DNA of 6,608 nt from Phycisphaerales bacterium (GTDB lineage: Bacteria; Planctomycetota; Phycisphaerae; Phycisphaerales; SM1A02): NCBI GenBank assembly GCA_018882625.1, contig VERO01000132.1, positions 1-6,608 of the forward strand, read 5' to 3'. Positions 1-5,671 of the stretch are shown here, piece after piece; the first letter of the stretch is position 1; every line of letters starts with the position of its first letter. The notes below the pieces were generated by a model that saw only the letters and a program-made list of their open reading frames with translations, was not told where the DNA came from and did no database searches. The translations under genes and the position numbers were made by a program.

Positions 1-1
1 C

Positions 2-151
2 AACGCCGACGTCGGCCGCCTCTTCGTGAGCGAGAGCCGCGTGGACGAGGGCCCCACCATCAAGCGCTTCCAGCCGAAGGACCGCGGCCGGTCGCACCCC
101 ATCATGAAGCGCACGAGCCACATCAGCGTGACCGTGGGCGAGCGAGACTGA
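2..151 (+). CDS. rplV: 50S ribosomal protein L22, C-terminal fragment
   Basis: This is the last 49 codons of rplV; the 5' part lies outside the window. L22 is a 50S protein that binds 23S rRNA, and its long beta-hairpin lines the nascent peptide exit tunnel. The visible part holds the family's C-terminal signature: DEGPTIKRF, then a basic hairpin region (PKDRGRSHPI), then KRTSHISVTV, ending in GERD and TGA. Reading frame 2 is open from the window edge. The next gene, rpsC, begins 14 bases after the stop, which is the usual S10-operon order (rplV then rpsC). The identification is firm because both the motif and the position agree. The truncation is only the window boundary, not a broken gene. 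Confidence 0.95.
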   Translation, partial: NADVGRLFVSESRVDEGPTIKRFQPKDRGRSHPIMKRTSHISVTVGERD

Positions 152-165
152 ACTAGGAGCCACCC

Positions 166-870
166 ATGGGACAGAAGGTCCAGCCATTCGGATTCCGCGT
201 CGGCGTCACTGAGGCGCACAAGAGCCGCTGGTTCGCGCCCAAGGCGCTCTTCGGCGAGCTGCTCGTCGAGGACTACCGCATCCGCGCGTACCTCGACAAG
301 CGCCTCAACCGCACGCCGCCCTACGCGGCCGTCAGCGACATCCACATCGAGCGCACCCGCGAGGAGCTCACCGTGGTCATCAAGACGGCGCGCCCGGGCC
401 AGGTGCTCGGCATCAAGGGCTCCGGCAAGGAGCAGCTCGTCAACGAGCTGCAGGGCCTGACGGGCCGCAAGGTCGTGATCAACGTCGTGGAGGTCCGCAA
501 CCCCGAGATCGACGCCCGCCTCATCGCCGAGACGATCGGCGAGCAGCTCAAGAAGCGCGCGAACTTCCGCCGCCTCGTGAAGCAGCGCTGCGAGAGTGCG
601 ATGCAGAACGGCGCCAAGGGCGTGCGCATCCTCATCTCCGGCCGCCTCGGCGGCGCCGAGATGAGCCGCGCGCTCGACACGCGCCTCGGGTCCATCCCGC
701 TGTCGACGCTCCAGGCGAACGTTGACTACGCGGTGGCCCACTCCGTCACCACCTCCGGTGCCCTGGGCATCAAGGTGTGGGTGTTCAAGGGCGTCTACAA
801 GGCGGGCGAGCAGGAGGAGTACGTGTCCTCCGCAGCCGGCGGGCGCGCCCGTGCGCGTGGCCGCCGCTGA
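166..870 (+). CDS. rpsC: 30S ribosomal protein S3
   Basis: S3 is a 30S head protein at the mRNA entry site. The 234-residue product has the family layout. The N-terminus MGQKVQPFGFRVGV is followed by the conserved W-APK...L-ED--IR stretch. A type II KH RNA-binding domain lies around residues 38-107, with PGQVLGIKG at 78-85 supplying the GxxG loop. The S3 C-terminal domain follows, with GVRILISGRLGGAEMSR (152-168) and the late GIKVWVFKGVY (201-211). It ends in a short Gly/Arg tail (GGRARARGRR). The start at 166 is supported by AGGAG at 155-159 with a 6-base spacer and by the canonical MGQKV opening. The length is close to the usual 210-240. The KH loop reads GIKG where GRKG or GKKG is commoner, a mild variation. 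Confidence 0.98.
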   Translation: MGQKVQPFGFRVGVTEAHKSRWFAPKALFGELLVEDYRIRAYLDKRLNRTPPYAAVSDIHIERTREELTVVIKTARPGQVLGIKGSGKEQLVNELQGLTGRKVVINVVEVRNPEIDARLIAETIGEQLKKRANFRRLVKQRCESAMQNGAKGVRILISGRLGGAEMSRALDTRLGSIPLSTLQANVDYAVAHSVTTSGALGIKVWVFKGVYKAGEQEEYVSSAAGGRARARGRR

Positions 871-938
871 CGCGTCCCGCACCCACCAGTCCACTCCACG
901 AAGACACGAACGAGAGCCACTGACCAGAGGAACCGGCC

Positions 939-1358
939 ATGAGCCTGATGCCCAAGCGAGTCAAGTACCGGAAGCAGCAGCGCGGCAAGATGAAGGGCAA
1001 CGCCACGCGCGGCAACTACGTCGCCTACGGCGACTACGGCCTCCAGGCGCTGGAGACCGTGTGGCTGAGCGGACGCCAGATCGAGGCGGGCCGCATCGCC
1101 GCGCAGCACTTCCTGCGCCGCGCCGGCAAGCTGTACATCCGCGTCTTCCCCGACAAGCCAATCAGCAAGAAGCCGCTTGAGACCCGAATGGGCACCGGAA
1201 AGGCCGACGTGGACTTCTGGGCCGCGCGCGTGAAGCCCGGCACCATGCTCTTCGAGATCGCGGGCGTCGGCGAGGATGTCGCCAAGCAGGCGCTCGCGCG
1301 CATCGCCTACAAGATGCCCGTCCGGTGCCGCCTCGTGGGCCGCCGTGTGGCCGTCTGA
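939..1358 (+). CDS. rplP: 50S ribosomal protein L16
   Basis: L16 binds 23S rRNA near the A-site tRNA elbow and helps organise the peptidyl transferase region. The 139-residue protein has the usual length (about 137). It opens with MSLMPKRVKYRK and carries the conserved RVFPDKP (68-74), RMGTGK (83-88), VKPGTMLFEI and C-terminal ALARIAYKMPV segments. Arg83 aligns with Arg81 of E. coli L16, the residue hydroxylated in that species. The usual GKG at 87-89 reads GKA here. I chose the start at 939 because AGAGGA at 926-931 is 7 bases upstream; the in-frame ATG at 948 (MPKRV) would be too far from it. A 68-base gap separates it from rpsC, the longest in the window. Confidence 0.98.
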   Translation: MSLMPKRVKYRKQQRGKMKGNATRGNYVAYGDYGLQALETVWLSGRQIEAGRIAAQHFLRRAGKLYIRVFPDKPISKKPLETRMGTGKADVDFWAARVKPGTMLFEIAGVGEDVAKQALARIAYKMPVRCRLVGRRVAV

Positions 1359-1365
1359 CCCGACG

Positions 1366-1375
1366 AAGGAAGGAA
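1366..1375 (+). promoter_or_regulatory. Strong ribosome binding site for rpmC
   Basis: AAGGAAGGAA holds two overlapping AGGA-type anti-SD matches and ends 6 bases before the ATG at 1382. It decides the rpmC start. The frame is also open upstream to a GTG at 1325, but that would add 19 Arg/Pro-rich residues encoded within the end of rplP. Confidence 0.85.
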
Positions 1376-1381
1376 CGCACC

Positions 1382-1600
1382 ATGGACATGCGAGAGATCA
1401 AGAGGCTCAGTGACGAGGAGATCGCGATGGAGGCCACGCGCCTGCGCCGCAAGATCTTCGACCTCCGCACGCAGTCGGTCACCGACAAGGTGGTCGACTC
1501 GTCGCAGTTCCCAAAGACCCGCAAGGACCTCGCCCGGCTGATGACGGAGGCCTCGAGCCGCCGCATCGCCAAGGCGCCAGCAGCCAGGAGCAACGCGTGA
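1382..1600 (+). CDS. rpmC: 50S ribosomal protein L29
   Basis: L29 is a small, mostly two-helix protein at the nascent-chain exit site of the 50S subunit, next to L23, where trigger factor and SRP dock. The 72-residue product begins MDMREIKRLSDEEI and has the family core LRRKIFDLRTQS (helix 1 and turn), then RKDLARLMTEASSRR (helix 2). It ends in a short Ala/Lys tail. The length matches the usual 60-75. The frame stays open upstream to a GTG at 1325, but the strong binding site and the L29 N-terminus favour the ATG at 1382. Its TGA overlaps the rpsQ start by 4 bases, so the two are probably translationally coupled. Confidence 0.95.
   Translation: MDMREIKRLSDEEIAMEATRLRRKIFDLRTQSVTDKVVDSSQFPKTRKDLARLMTEASSRRIAKAPAARSNA
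1586..1590 (+). promoter_or_regulatory. Ribosome binding site for rpsQ inside rpmC
   Basis: AGGAG lies within the last codons of rpmC and ends 6 bases before the GTG at 1597. It supports the GTG as the rpsQ initiation codon, the only non-ATG start among the complete genes here. Confidence 0.75.
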
Positions 1601-1923
1601 GCCGCAAGCAACCAGTCGCCATTCCCGAGAAGAGCCCGCGCCGCACGGGCATCGTGCAGAGCGCGGCGTGCGACCGCACCCGCAAGGTCGTGATCGGCTA
1701 CTCCGTCCGCCACCCGCGCTACGGCAAGTTCGTGCGCAGGAGGACGGTGCTGCACGTGCACGACGAGCGCAACGAGTCGCGCCTGGGCGACCGTGTGGAG
1801 GTGGCGGAGTGCCGTCCCATCTCCAAGACCAAGAGCTGGATCCTCGTCCGCATCGTCGAGCGCGCGCCCCAGCGGGCGGAGATCGTCTACGGCGAGCAGG
1901 TGAAGGCCAAGGACAGCGACTGA
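1597..1923 (+). CDS. rpsQ: 30S ribosomal protein S17
   Basis: S17 is an OB-fold protein that binds 16S rRNA early in 30S assembly. The 108-residue product contains the whole S17 core: RTGIVQSAACDRTRKVVIGY (residues 16-35), the HPRYGKF segment (39-45), LHVHDERNESRLGDRVEV (52-69) and ECRPISKTKSW (71-81). It is somewhat longer than the 82-residue E. coli protein because of a short N-terminal lead (MSRKQPVAIPEKSPR) and a charged C-terminal tail after IVERAP. The start is GTG, overlapping the rpmC stop as GTGA, with AGGAG 6 bases upstream. I see no later in-frame ATG before the core, so GTG is the best start. The usual SDKMDKT of the first strand reads SAACDRT. Confidence 0.97.
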   Translation: MSRKQPVAIPEKSPRRTGIVQSAACDRTRKVVIGYSVRHPRYGKFVRRRTVLHVHDERNESRLGDRVEVAECRPISKTKSWILVRIVERAPQRAEIVYGEQVKAKDSD

Positions 1924-1944
1924 GACTGACCGGAGCAACTGACC

Positions 1945-2331
1945 ATGATCCAGAAGGAAAGCAGACTCGAGGTTGCCGACAACAGCGGCGCACGCCAGGC
2001 GATGGTGATCGGCGTGCTCGGCGCGTCCACCGCGCGCGGGCGCTTCCGCCGCCTGACCATGAGCGTCGGTGACCGCGTCATGGTGGCCGTGAAGGCCGCC
2101 ATCCCCAACGGCGACGTGAAGGCCGGCGACAAGGCGCTCGCGGTGATCGTGCGCGCCAAGTACCCCATCCGCCGCTCCGACGGCAGCTACGTGCGCTTCG
2201 ACTCGAACGCGTGCGTGCTCATCGACAAGGACGGCAATCCGCGCGGCACCCGCATCTTCGGTGCGGTCGCCCGCGAGCTCCGCGAGAGGAACTACATGAA
2301 GATCGTGTCCCTAGCACCGGAGGTCGTCTGA
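1945..2331 (+). CDS. rplN: 50S ribosomal protein L14
   Basis: L14 binds 23S rRNA at the subunit interface, forms bridge B5/B8 contacts with 16S rRNA, and is the docking site of the silencing factor RsfS. The 128-residue product has the diagnostic opening MIQKESRLEVADNSGARQ, a basic beta-barrel core with VKAGDKALAVIVR (58-70), RRSDGSYVRFDSNACVLI (76-93), and the highly conserved end PRGTRIFGAVARELR (99-113) followed by MKIVSLAPEVV. It is a few residues longer than E. coli L14 (123), mainly around residues 27-40 (ASTARGRFRRLTMS). GGAG at 1932-1935 precedes the ATG by 9 bases. It is the first gene of the spc block, 21 bases after rpsQ, with no visible promoter between them, so the two blocks are probably co-transcribed. 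Confidence 0.98.
   Translation: MIQKESRLEVADNSGARQAMVIGVLGASTARGRFRRLTMSVGDRVMVAVKAAIPNGDVKAGDKALAVIVRAKYPIRRSDGSYVRFDSNACVLIDKDGNPRGTRIFGAVARELRERNYMKIVSLAPEVV
2319..2324 (+). promoter_or_regulatory. Ribosome binding site for rplX inside rplN
   Basis: GGAGGT, a near-perfect anti-SD match, sits in the last codons of rplN (the PEVV codons) and ends 9 bases before the rplX ATG at 2334. It supports that ATG over earlier in-frame starts. Confidence 0.8.
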
Positions 2332-2333
2332 CC

Positions 2334-2684
2334 ATGCCACGCCACGTCCGCAAGGGAGATGTCGTGATCGTCACCGCTGGCAACGCCCGCGGCACTGTCG
2401 GCGAGGTCCTCGCCGTCGACACCAAGTCCCACCGGGTCACGGTCAAGGGCGTCAACGTCCGCACGAAGCGCCTGCGCAAGACGCAGGAGCGACCGCAGGG
2501 CGGCACCGTCGAGGCCGAGACGTCCATCCACATCTCGAACGTCAGCCCCGTCGCCGACGGCAAGCCCTCCCGGGTCCGCTTCGTCACCAAGGCGGACGGC
2601 TCGAAGGTCCGCGTCGCCGCCCGCAACGGGCAGGAGCTCCACACGCTGCGCGCCGCCGCCAGCAGGAAGGGCAATGACCGATGA
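2334..2684 (+). CDS. rplX: 50S ribosomal protein L24
   Basis: L24 is an assembly initiator of the 50S subunit that binds the 5' domain of 23S rRNA. The 116-residue protein begins MPRHVRKGDVVIVTAGNARG, which is the KOW motif (about residues 5-32) with its invariant KGD and the RG turn. It continues with VKGVNVRTKRLRK, the PQGG turn and SIHISNVSPV, all family hallmarks. The frame is open upstream to 2211, but those residues come from reading through rplN in another frame. The start at 2334 fits the homologous N-terminus and the GGAGGT site. The rplN stop is only 2 bases upstream and the rplX stop overlaps the rplE start by 4 bases (ATGA), so rplN, rplX and rplE are tightly coupled. Confidence 0.97.
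   Translation: MPRHVRKGDVVIVTAGNARGTVGEVLAVDTKSHRVTVKGVNVRTKRLRKTQERPQGGTVEAETSIHISNVSPVADGKPSRVRFVTKADGSKVRVAARNGQELHTLRAAASRKGNDR
2664..2670 (+). promoter_or_regulatory. Ribosome binding site for rplE inside rplX
   Basis: AGGAAGG in the 3' end of rplX lies 10 bases before the rplE ATG at 2681. It is also close to an out-of-frame ATG at 2674, but only the ATG at 2681 leads into L5. Confidence 0.7.
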
Positions 2685-3280
2685 GCGCCACCGCATCAAC
2701 CGCCTCGCGCCTGAAGGCCGTCTTCGACACCGAGGTCGGGCCGAAGGCCCTCAAGGAGTTCGGGCTCTCAAACGTGCACCAGCTGCCGCGCATCGCCAAG
2801 GTGGTGATCAACGTGGGCGTGGGCAAGCAGCTCGAGAACCAGAAGCTCAAGCCCGAGTACCGCGACACCGTGATCTCGACGCTGTCCACGATCACCGGCC
2901 AGAAGCCCGTGATGGTGGCCGCGAAGAAGCCCGTGTCGAACTTCAAGGTCCGCGAGGGTGCGCCGAGCGCGTTCATGGTCACGCTGCGCCGCGAGCGCAT
3001 GTGGAGCTTCCTCGACCGCATGGTCAACCTGGCGATCCCCCGCATCAAGGACTTCCGCGGCGTGCCGGACAAGGCCTTCGACAAGGACGGCAACTACTCC
3101 TTCGGCCTCACCGAGCAGGCCGTGTGGCCCGAGATCAACATGGCCAACGTGACGTTCACGCACGGCATGAACATCAACATCGTCTTCGACGGGAGCGACC
3201 CGAAGAAGAGCAAGTACATCCTCACCGAGCTGGGCATGCCCTTCGTGCGCCACGAGGGTGGCGCCAAGAAGGCCGGCTGA
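2681..3280 (+). CDS. rplE: 50S ribosomal protein L5
   Basis: L5 belongs to the central protuberance of the 50S subunit, binds 5S rRNA with L18 and contacts the P-site tRNA. Family landmarks are LPRIAKVVINVGVG (35-48), ITGQKPVMVAAKK (71-83), FKVREG (88-93) with the P-site loop before it, VTLRRERMWSFLDR (100-113), PRIKDFRG (120-127) and the late EINMANVTFTHGMNI segment. The product is 199 residues against the usual 179-180. The extra length is a Ser/Ala-rich N-terminal lead (MSATASTAS), a few residues around 51-60, and a C-terminal HEGGAKKAG tail. The usual GERM reads RERM. In E. coli, S8 represses the spc operon at the start of rplE; here that region lies inside rplX coding sequence, and I could not recognise an S8 site by eye. 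Confidence 0.98.
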   Translation: MSATASTASRLKAVFDTEVGPKALKEFGLSNVHQLPRIAKVVINVGVGKQLENQKLKPEYRDTVISTLSTITGQKPVMVAAKKPVSNFKVREGAPSAFMVTLRRERMWSFLDRMVNLAIPRIKDFRGVPDKAFDKDGNYSFGLTEQAVWPEINMANVTFTHGMNINIVFDGSDPKKSKYILTELGMPFVRHEGGAKKAG

Positions 3281-3309
3281 CGCCAGCGCCGCATACGGAG
3301 ACACAGACC

Positions 3310-3495
3310 ATGGCAAGCAAGCGCATGTTCAGCAAGATGAAGCGGACGCCGAAGTTCTCGACGCGTCACCGCAACCGGTGCGAGATCACGGGCAACGCCC
3401 GCGGCTACTACCGGAAGTTCCGCATCAACCGCATCCTCCTCCGCGAGCTCGCGCTGCAGGGCCTGATCCCCGGCATGCGCAAGGCGAGCTGGTGA
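3310..3495 (+). CDS. rpsN: 30S ribosomal protein S14, short form lacking the zinc cysteines
   Basis: S14 is a 30S head protein close to S3, S10 and S19. The 61-residue product has exactly the length of the zinc-binding type (S14p/S29e Zn form) and aligns to it without gaps: KRTPKF at 11-16, RKF at 35-37, REL at 45-47 and the terminal IPGMRKASW. The four zinc positions of that type (24, 27, 40, 43) are Cys24, Thr27, Asn40 and Leu43, so the CxxC...CxxC ribbon is gone. The core RNRCEITGNARGYYRKF instead resembles the zinc-free long form of proteobacteria (RNRC--TGR...RKF). I therefore infer a zinc-independent short S14. GGAG at 3297-3300 lies 9 bases before the ATG, and the gene is in its normal place between rplE and rpsH, which argues for a working primary copy. 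Confidence 0.96.
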   Translation: MASKRMFSKMKRTPKFSTRHRNRCEITGNARGYYRKFRINRILLRELALQGLIPGMRKASW

Positions 3496-3526
3496 CACTC
3501 AGACCTCCTCCGCAAAGGAACAGACC

Positions 3527-3925
3527 ATGTCCCTCCAGGACCTGACCGCAGACATGCTGACCCGGATCCGCAATGCGACCTCGACGCGTCGCAAGAGCGT
3601 GACCTGCCTCAACAACCGCCTCAACCGTGGGGTGCTCGACGTCCTCCGCGACGAGGGCTTCATCACCGGATACGAGACCGTCGCCGACGGCCGCCAGGGC
3701 CTGCTGCGCGTGCAGCTCAAGTACGGCCCGCGCGGAGAGAACCTCATCAACACACTTGACCGCGTGTCGAAGACCGGCTGCCGCGTGTACCGCCGCGTCG
3801 GGGACCTGCCGCGCCCCCTTCAGGGCCTCGGCATCAGTGTGCTGTCCACCAGCCAGGGCGTCATGAGCGACCGCAAGGCGCGCGAGCTGAAGGTGGGCGG
3901 CGAGGTCGTCTGCACGGTCAGCTGA
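3527..3925 (+). CDS. rpsH: 30S ribosomal protein S8
   Basis: S8 binds the central domain of 16S rRNA (helix 21) during assembly, and in E. coli it also represses the spc operon by binding its mRNA. The 132-residue product has the standard length, the N-terminal ADMLTRIRNA (8-17), the mid-region VLRDEGFI (39-46), and the C-terminal RNA-binding signature GLGISVLSTSQGVMSDRKAR (100-119) followed by VGGEVVC (123-129). Two family features are altered: the usual V-x-IPxSKLK segment after the first helix is VTCLNNRLN (25-33), and the nearly invariant final Val-Trp is Val-Ser. AAAGGAA at 3514-3520 ends 6 bases before the ATG. The gene follows rpsN by 31 bases. Confidence 0.97.
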   Translation: MSLQDLTADMLTRIRNATSTRRKSVTCLNNRLNRGVLDVLRDEGFITGYETVADGRQGLLRVQLKYGPRGENLINTLDRVSKTGCRVYRRVGDLPRPLQGLGISVLSTSQGVMSDRKARELKVGGEVVCTVS

Positions 3926-3945
3926 TCGAAGTCAGGAGCACCACC

Positions 3946-4509
3946 ATGAGCCGCATCGGCAAGCAACCCATCCCCGTCCCGTCCGGCGTCAAGGTCGCGG
4001 TCAACGCAGCCTCGCGCACGGTCAGCATCGAGGGCCCCAAGGGCAAGCTGCAGTTCGTGCACCGCCCCGAGGTCAAGGTCGCGTTCGACGACGCCAGCAA
4101 GGCGATCGTCTGCACGCTCTCCAGGCCCGAGTACGCCACCGAGGGCAATGGCCGCGCCTACTGGGGCACGACCCGCTCCTGCCTGACCGGCATGGTGCAG
4201 GGCGTGACCAAGGGCTACGAGCGCAAGCTCGAGATCGTGGGCGTCGGCTGGAGCGCGAAGCTCCAGGGCAAGAAGCTGGTGCTCACCGTCGGCTACTGCG
4301 ACCCGATCCCGCTGACCGTCCCGGACGGCGTGACCGTGACCGTCGACAACAACGTGAATGTCACCGTCACCGGCGTCGACAAGCAGAAGGTCGGCGCGTT
4401 CGCGTCGCTGATCCGATCGCAGCGCAAGCCCGAGCCCTACAACGGCAAGGGCGTCAAGTATTCGGACGAGGTCATCCAGCGCAAGCAGGGCAAGGCCTTC
4501 GGCGCCTGA
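3946..4509 (+). CDS. rplF: 50S ribosomal protein L6
   Basis: L6 binds 23S rRNA helix 97 and the sarcin-ricin loop region near the factor-binding site. It consists of two related alpha/beta domains. The 187-residue product begins MSRIGKQPIPVPSGVKV, has the first-domain VSIEGPKGKL (26-35), the linker region around MVQGVTKGYERKLEIVGVGW (83-102), and the second-domain end with GVDKQKVG (143-150), RKPEPYNGKGVKY (160-172) and RKQGKAFG. The usual GYSHPV reads GYCDPI (116-121) and VGQ reads VGA, mild departures from the family consensus. AGGAG at 3934-3938 lies 7 bases before the ATG, and the rpsH stop is 20 bases upstream. Confidence 0.98.
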   Translation: MSRIGKQPIPVPSGVKVAVNAASRTVSIEGPKGKLQFVHRPEVKVAFDDASKAIVCTLSRPEYATEGNGRAYWGTTRSCLTGMVQGVTKGYERKLEIVGVGWSAKLQGKKLVLTVGYCDPIPLTVPDGVTVTVDNNVNVTVTGVDKQKVGAFASLIRSQRKPEPYNGKGVKYSDEVIQRKQGKAFGA

Positions 4510-4530
4510 TCCTGAACGAGGACTCCACAC

Positions 4531-4899
4531 ATGGACAAGAGAAGCATCCGAGTCACACGCCGAGCGCGCCGCGTCAAGGGCATGCGCAAGAGGATCCGCG
4601 GCACGCCCGACCGTCCGCGCATGTGCGTCTTCCGCTCGCTCAGCCACATCTACGTGCAGGTCATCGACGACCTCGCGGGCAAGACGCTCGCCGCCGCATC
4701 GACGCGCGACGCGGGCCTTGACCTCGGCGCGAAGCACGGCGGCAACGCCAAGGCGGCCCATGCCGTCGGCAAGGCACTCGCCGAGCGCGCGCAGAAGGCG
4801 GGCGTCACGGCCGTCGTCTTCGACCGCGCGGGCTACCGCTACCACGGCCGGGTGAAGAGCCTCGCAGAGGGCGCACGCGAGGGCGGCCTGAAGTTCTGA
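4531..4899 (+). CDS. rplR: 50S ribosomal protein L18
   Basis: L18 binds 5S rRNA together with L5 and attaches it to the 50S central protuberance. The 122-residue product is of standard length. It has the basic N-terminal arm (RRARRVKGMRKRIRGTPDRPR), the core VFRSLSHIYVQVIDD (33-47) with KTLAAAST, and the signature end VVFDRAGYRYHGRVKSLAEG followed by AREGGLKF. GAGGA at 4518-4522 is 8 bases before the ATG, and rplF ends 21 bases upstream. Nothing in the sequence departs from the family in a notable way. Confidence 0.98.
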   Translation: MDKRSIRVTRRARRVKGMRKRIRGTPDRPRMCVFRSLSHIYVQVIDDLAGKTLAAASTRDAGLDLGAKHGGNAKAAHAVGKALAERAQKAGVTAVVFDRAGYRYHGRVKSLAEGAREGGLKF

Positions 4900-4923
4900 C
4901 CCCACGCCAAGGACACACGAATC

Positions 4924-5640
4924 ATGTCTACAGATCTCCTCGAAGAATCCGGAACAGACTCGGTCACCGTTGGCGTGTACCGCACGAGCTCGACGGTGGC
5001 CGGTGGCCGCCGCTTCAGCTTCAGCGCGCTCGTCGTGGTCGGTGACCGCCGCGGCAAGGTCGGCCTCGGCTACGCCAAGAGCAACCAGGTCCCCACCAGC
5101 GTCGAGAAGGCCACCCGCGAGGGTCGCCGGAAGATGCGCGGGTTCCCGCTGCAGGGACGCACGATTCCCCACACGGTCGAGGGCCGCTTCGGCGCCTCGA
5201 AGGTGCGCCTCGTGCCGGCATCGCCCGGAACCGGCGTCATCGCCGGCGCTGCCGTGCGCGCGGTGCTCGAGATGTTCGGCGTGCAGGACTGCCTGACGAA
5301 GTGCTACGGATCGTCGAACCCCAAGAACCTGGTGAAGGCCACGTTCGAGGCGCTCAGCGCGCTGCGCACCCGCGAGACCGTCGAGGCGCTGCGCGGCATC
5401 ACGCTCGGCACCACGGCCGTCGAGGATGCGATCCAGCGCGGAATGGCCGCGATGCCCCAGCAGAAGACCGGCGAGCGCGCGCAGGCTCCCGTGAACACCG
5501 TCGGCGACGACCGTCGCGGCGGCCGCGGCGGCCGTGGCGGACCGCGCGGCGGCGGTCGCCGTCGCGAGGAGTTCGGCGGAGCCCCATCGGCCGCGCCCGA
5601 AACCGCCGCGCCGGCGGCACCGGACGCACCCGCGAAGTGA
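4924..5640 (+). CDS. rpsE: 30S ribosomal protein S5 with RG-rich C-terminal tail
   Basis: S5 sits on the solvent side of the 30S subunit at the mRNA entry channel with S3 and S4, and affects decoding accuracy and mRNA unwinding. The dsRBD-like N-terminal domain covers about residues 12-78 (FSFSALVVVGDRRGKVGLGY, VEKATREGRRKM). The C-terminal domain follows with TIPHTVEGRFGASKVRLVPA (80-99), GTGVIAGAAVRAVLE, and GSSNPKNLVKATFEAL (129-144). The family core ends near residue 165. The product is 238 residues against about 166 in E. coli. The extra 70 hold four RGG triplets (198-211) and then an acidic Ala/Pro-rich end. AAGGA at 4909-4913 is 10 bases before the ATG. No rpmD follows. Confidence 0.97.
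   Translation: MSTDLLEESGTDSVTVGVYRTSSTVAGGRRFSFSALVVVGDRRGKVGLGYAKSNQVPTSVEKATREGRRKMRGFPLQGRTIPHTVEGRFGASKVRLVPASPGTGVIAGAAVRAVLEMFGVQDCLTKCYGSSNPKNLVKATFEALSALRTRETVEALRGITLGTTAVEDAIQRGMAAMPQQKTGERAQAPVNTVGDDRRGGRGGRGGPRGGGRRREEFGGAPSAAPETAAPAAPDAPAK
5512..5565 (+). repeat. RGG-repeat coding segment in the S5 tail
   Basis: This low-complexity GGC/CGC-rich stretch encodes S5 residues 197-214: R-R-G-G, R-G-G, R-G-G, P-R-G-G-G and R-R-R. It holds four RGG triplets. A run of Ala, Pro, Glu and Asp follows to the stop (residues 215-238). RGG tracts in other proteins bind RNA without a fixed fold; that this one does so on the ribosome is inference. Confidence 0.8.
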
Positions 5641-5671
5641 CGCACGCACTCCACTCGAGAGAACACCTCCC

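Noticed and set aside
871..938. Possible promoter, terminator or small gene in the rpsC-rplP gap
   Set aside because: The 68 bases show no convincing stem-loop with a T run, no -35/-10 pair and no family-like small open frame; only the rplP binding site is recognisable.
1162..1993. Long minus-strand frames opposite rplP to rpsQ
   Set aside because: They are low-complexity Ala/Arg/Ser products antisense to conserved genes, two of them overlapping each other in different frames. They are composition artefacts.
2674..3309. An in-frame upstream extension of rpsN starting at 2674
   Set aside because: The translation before the ATG at 3310 is rplE read in another frame. The S14 family start MASKRMFSKMKRTPKF and its binding site place the start at 3310.
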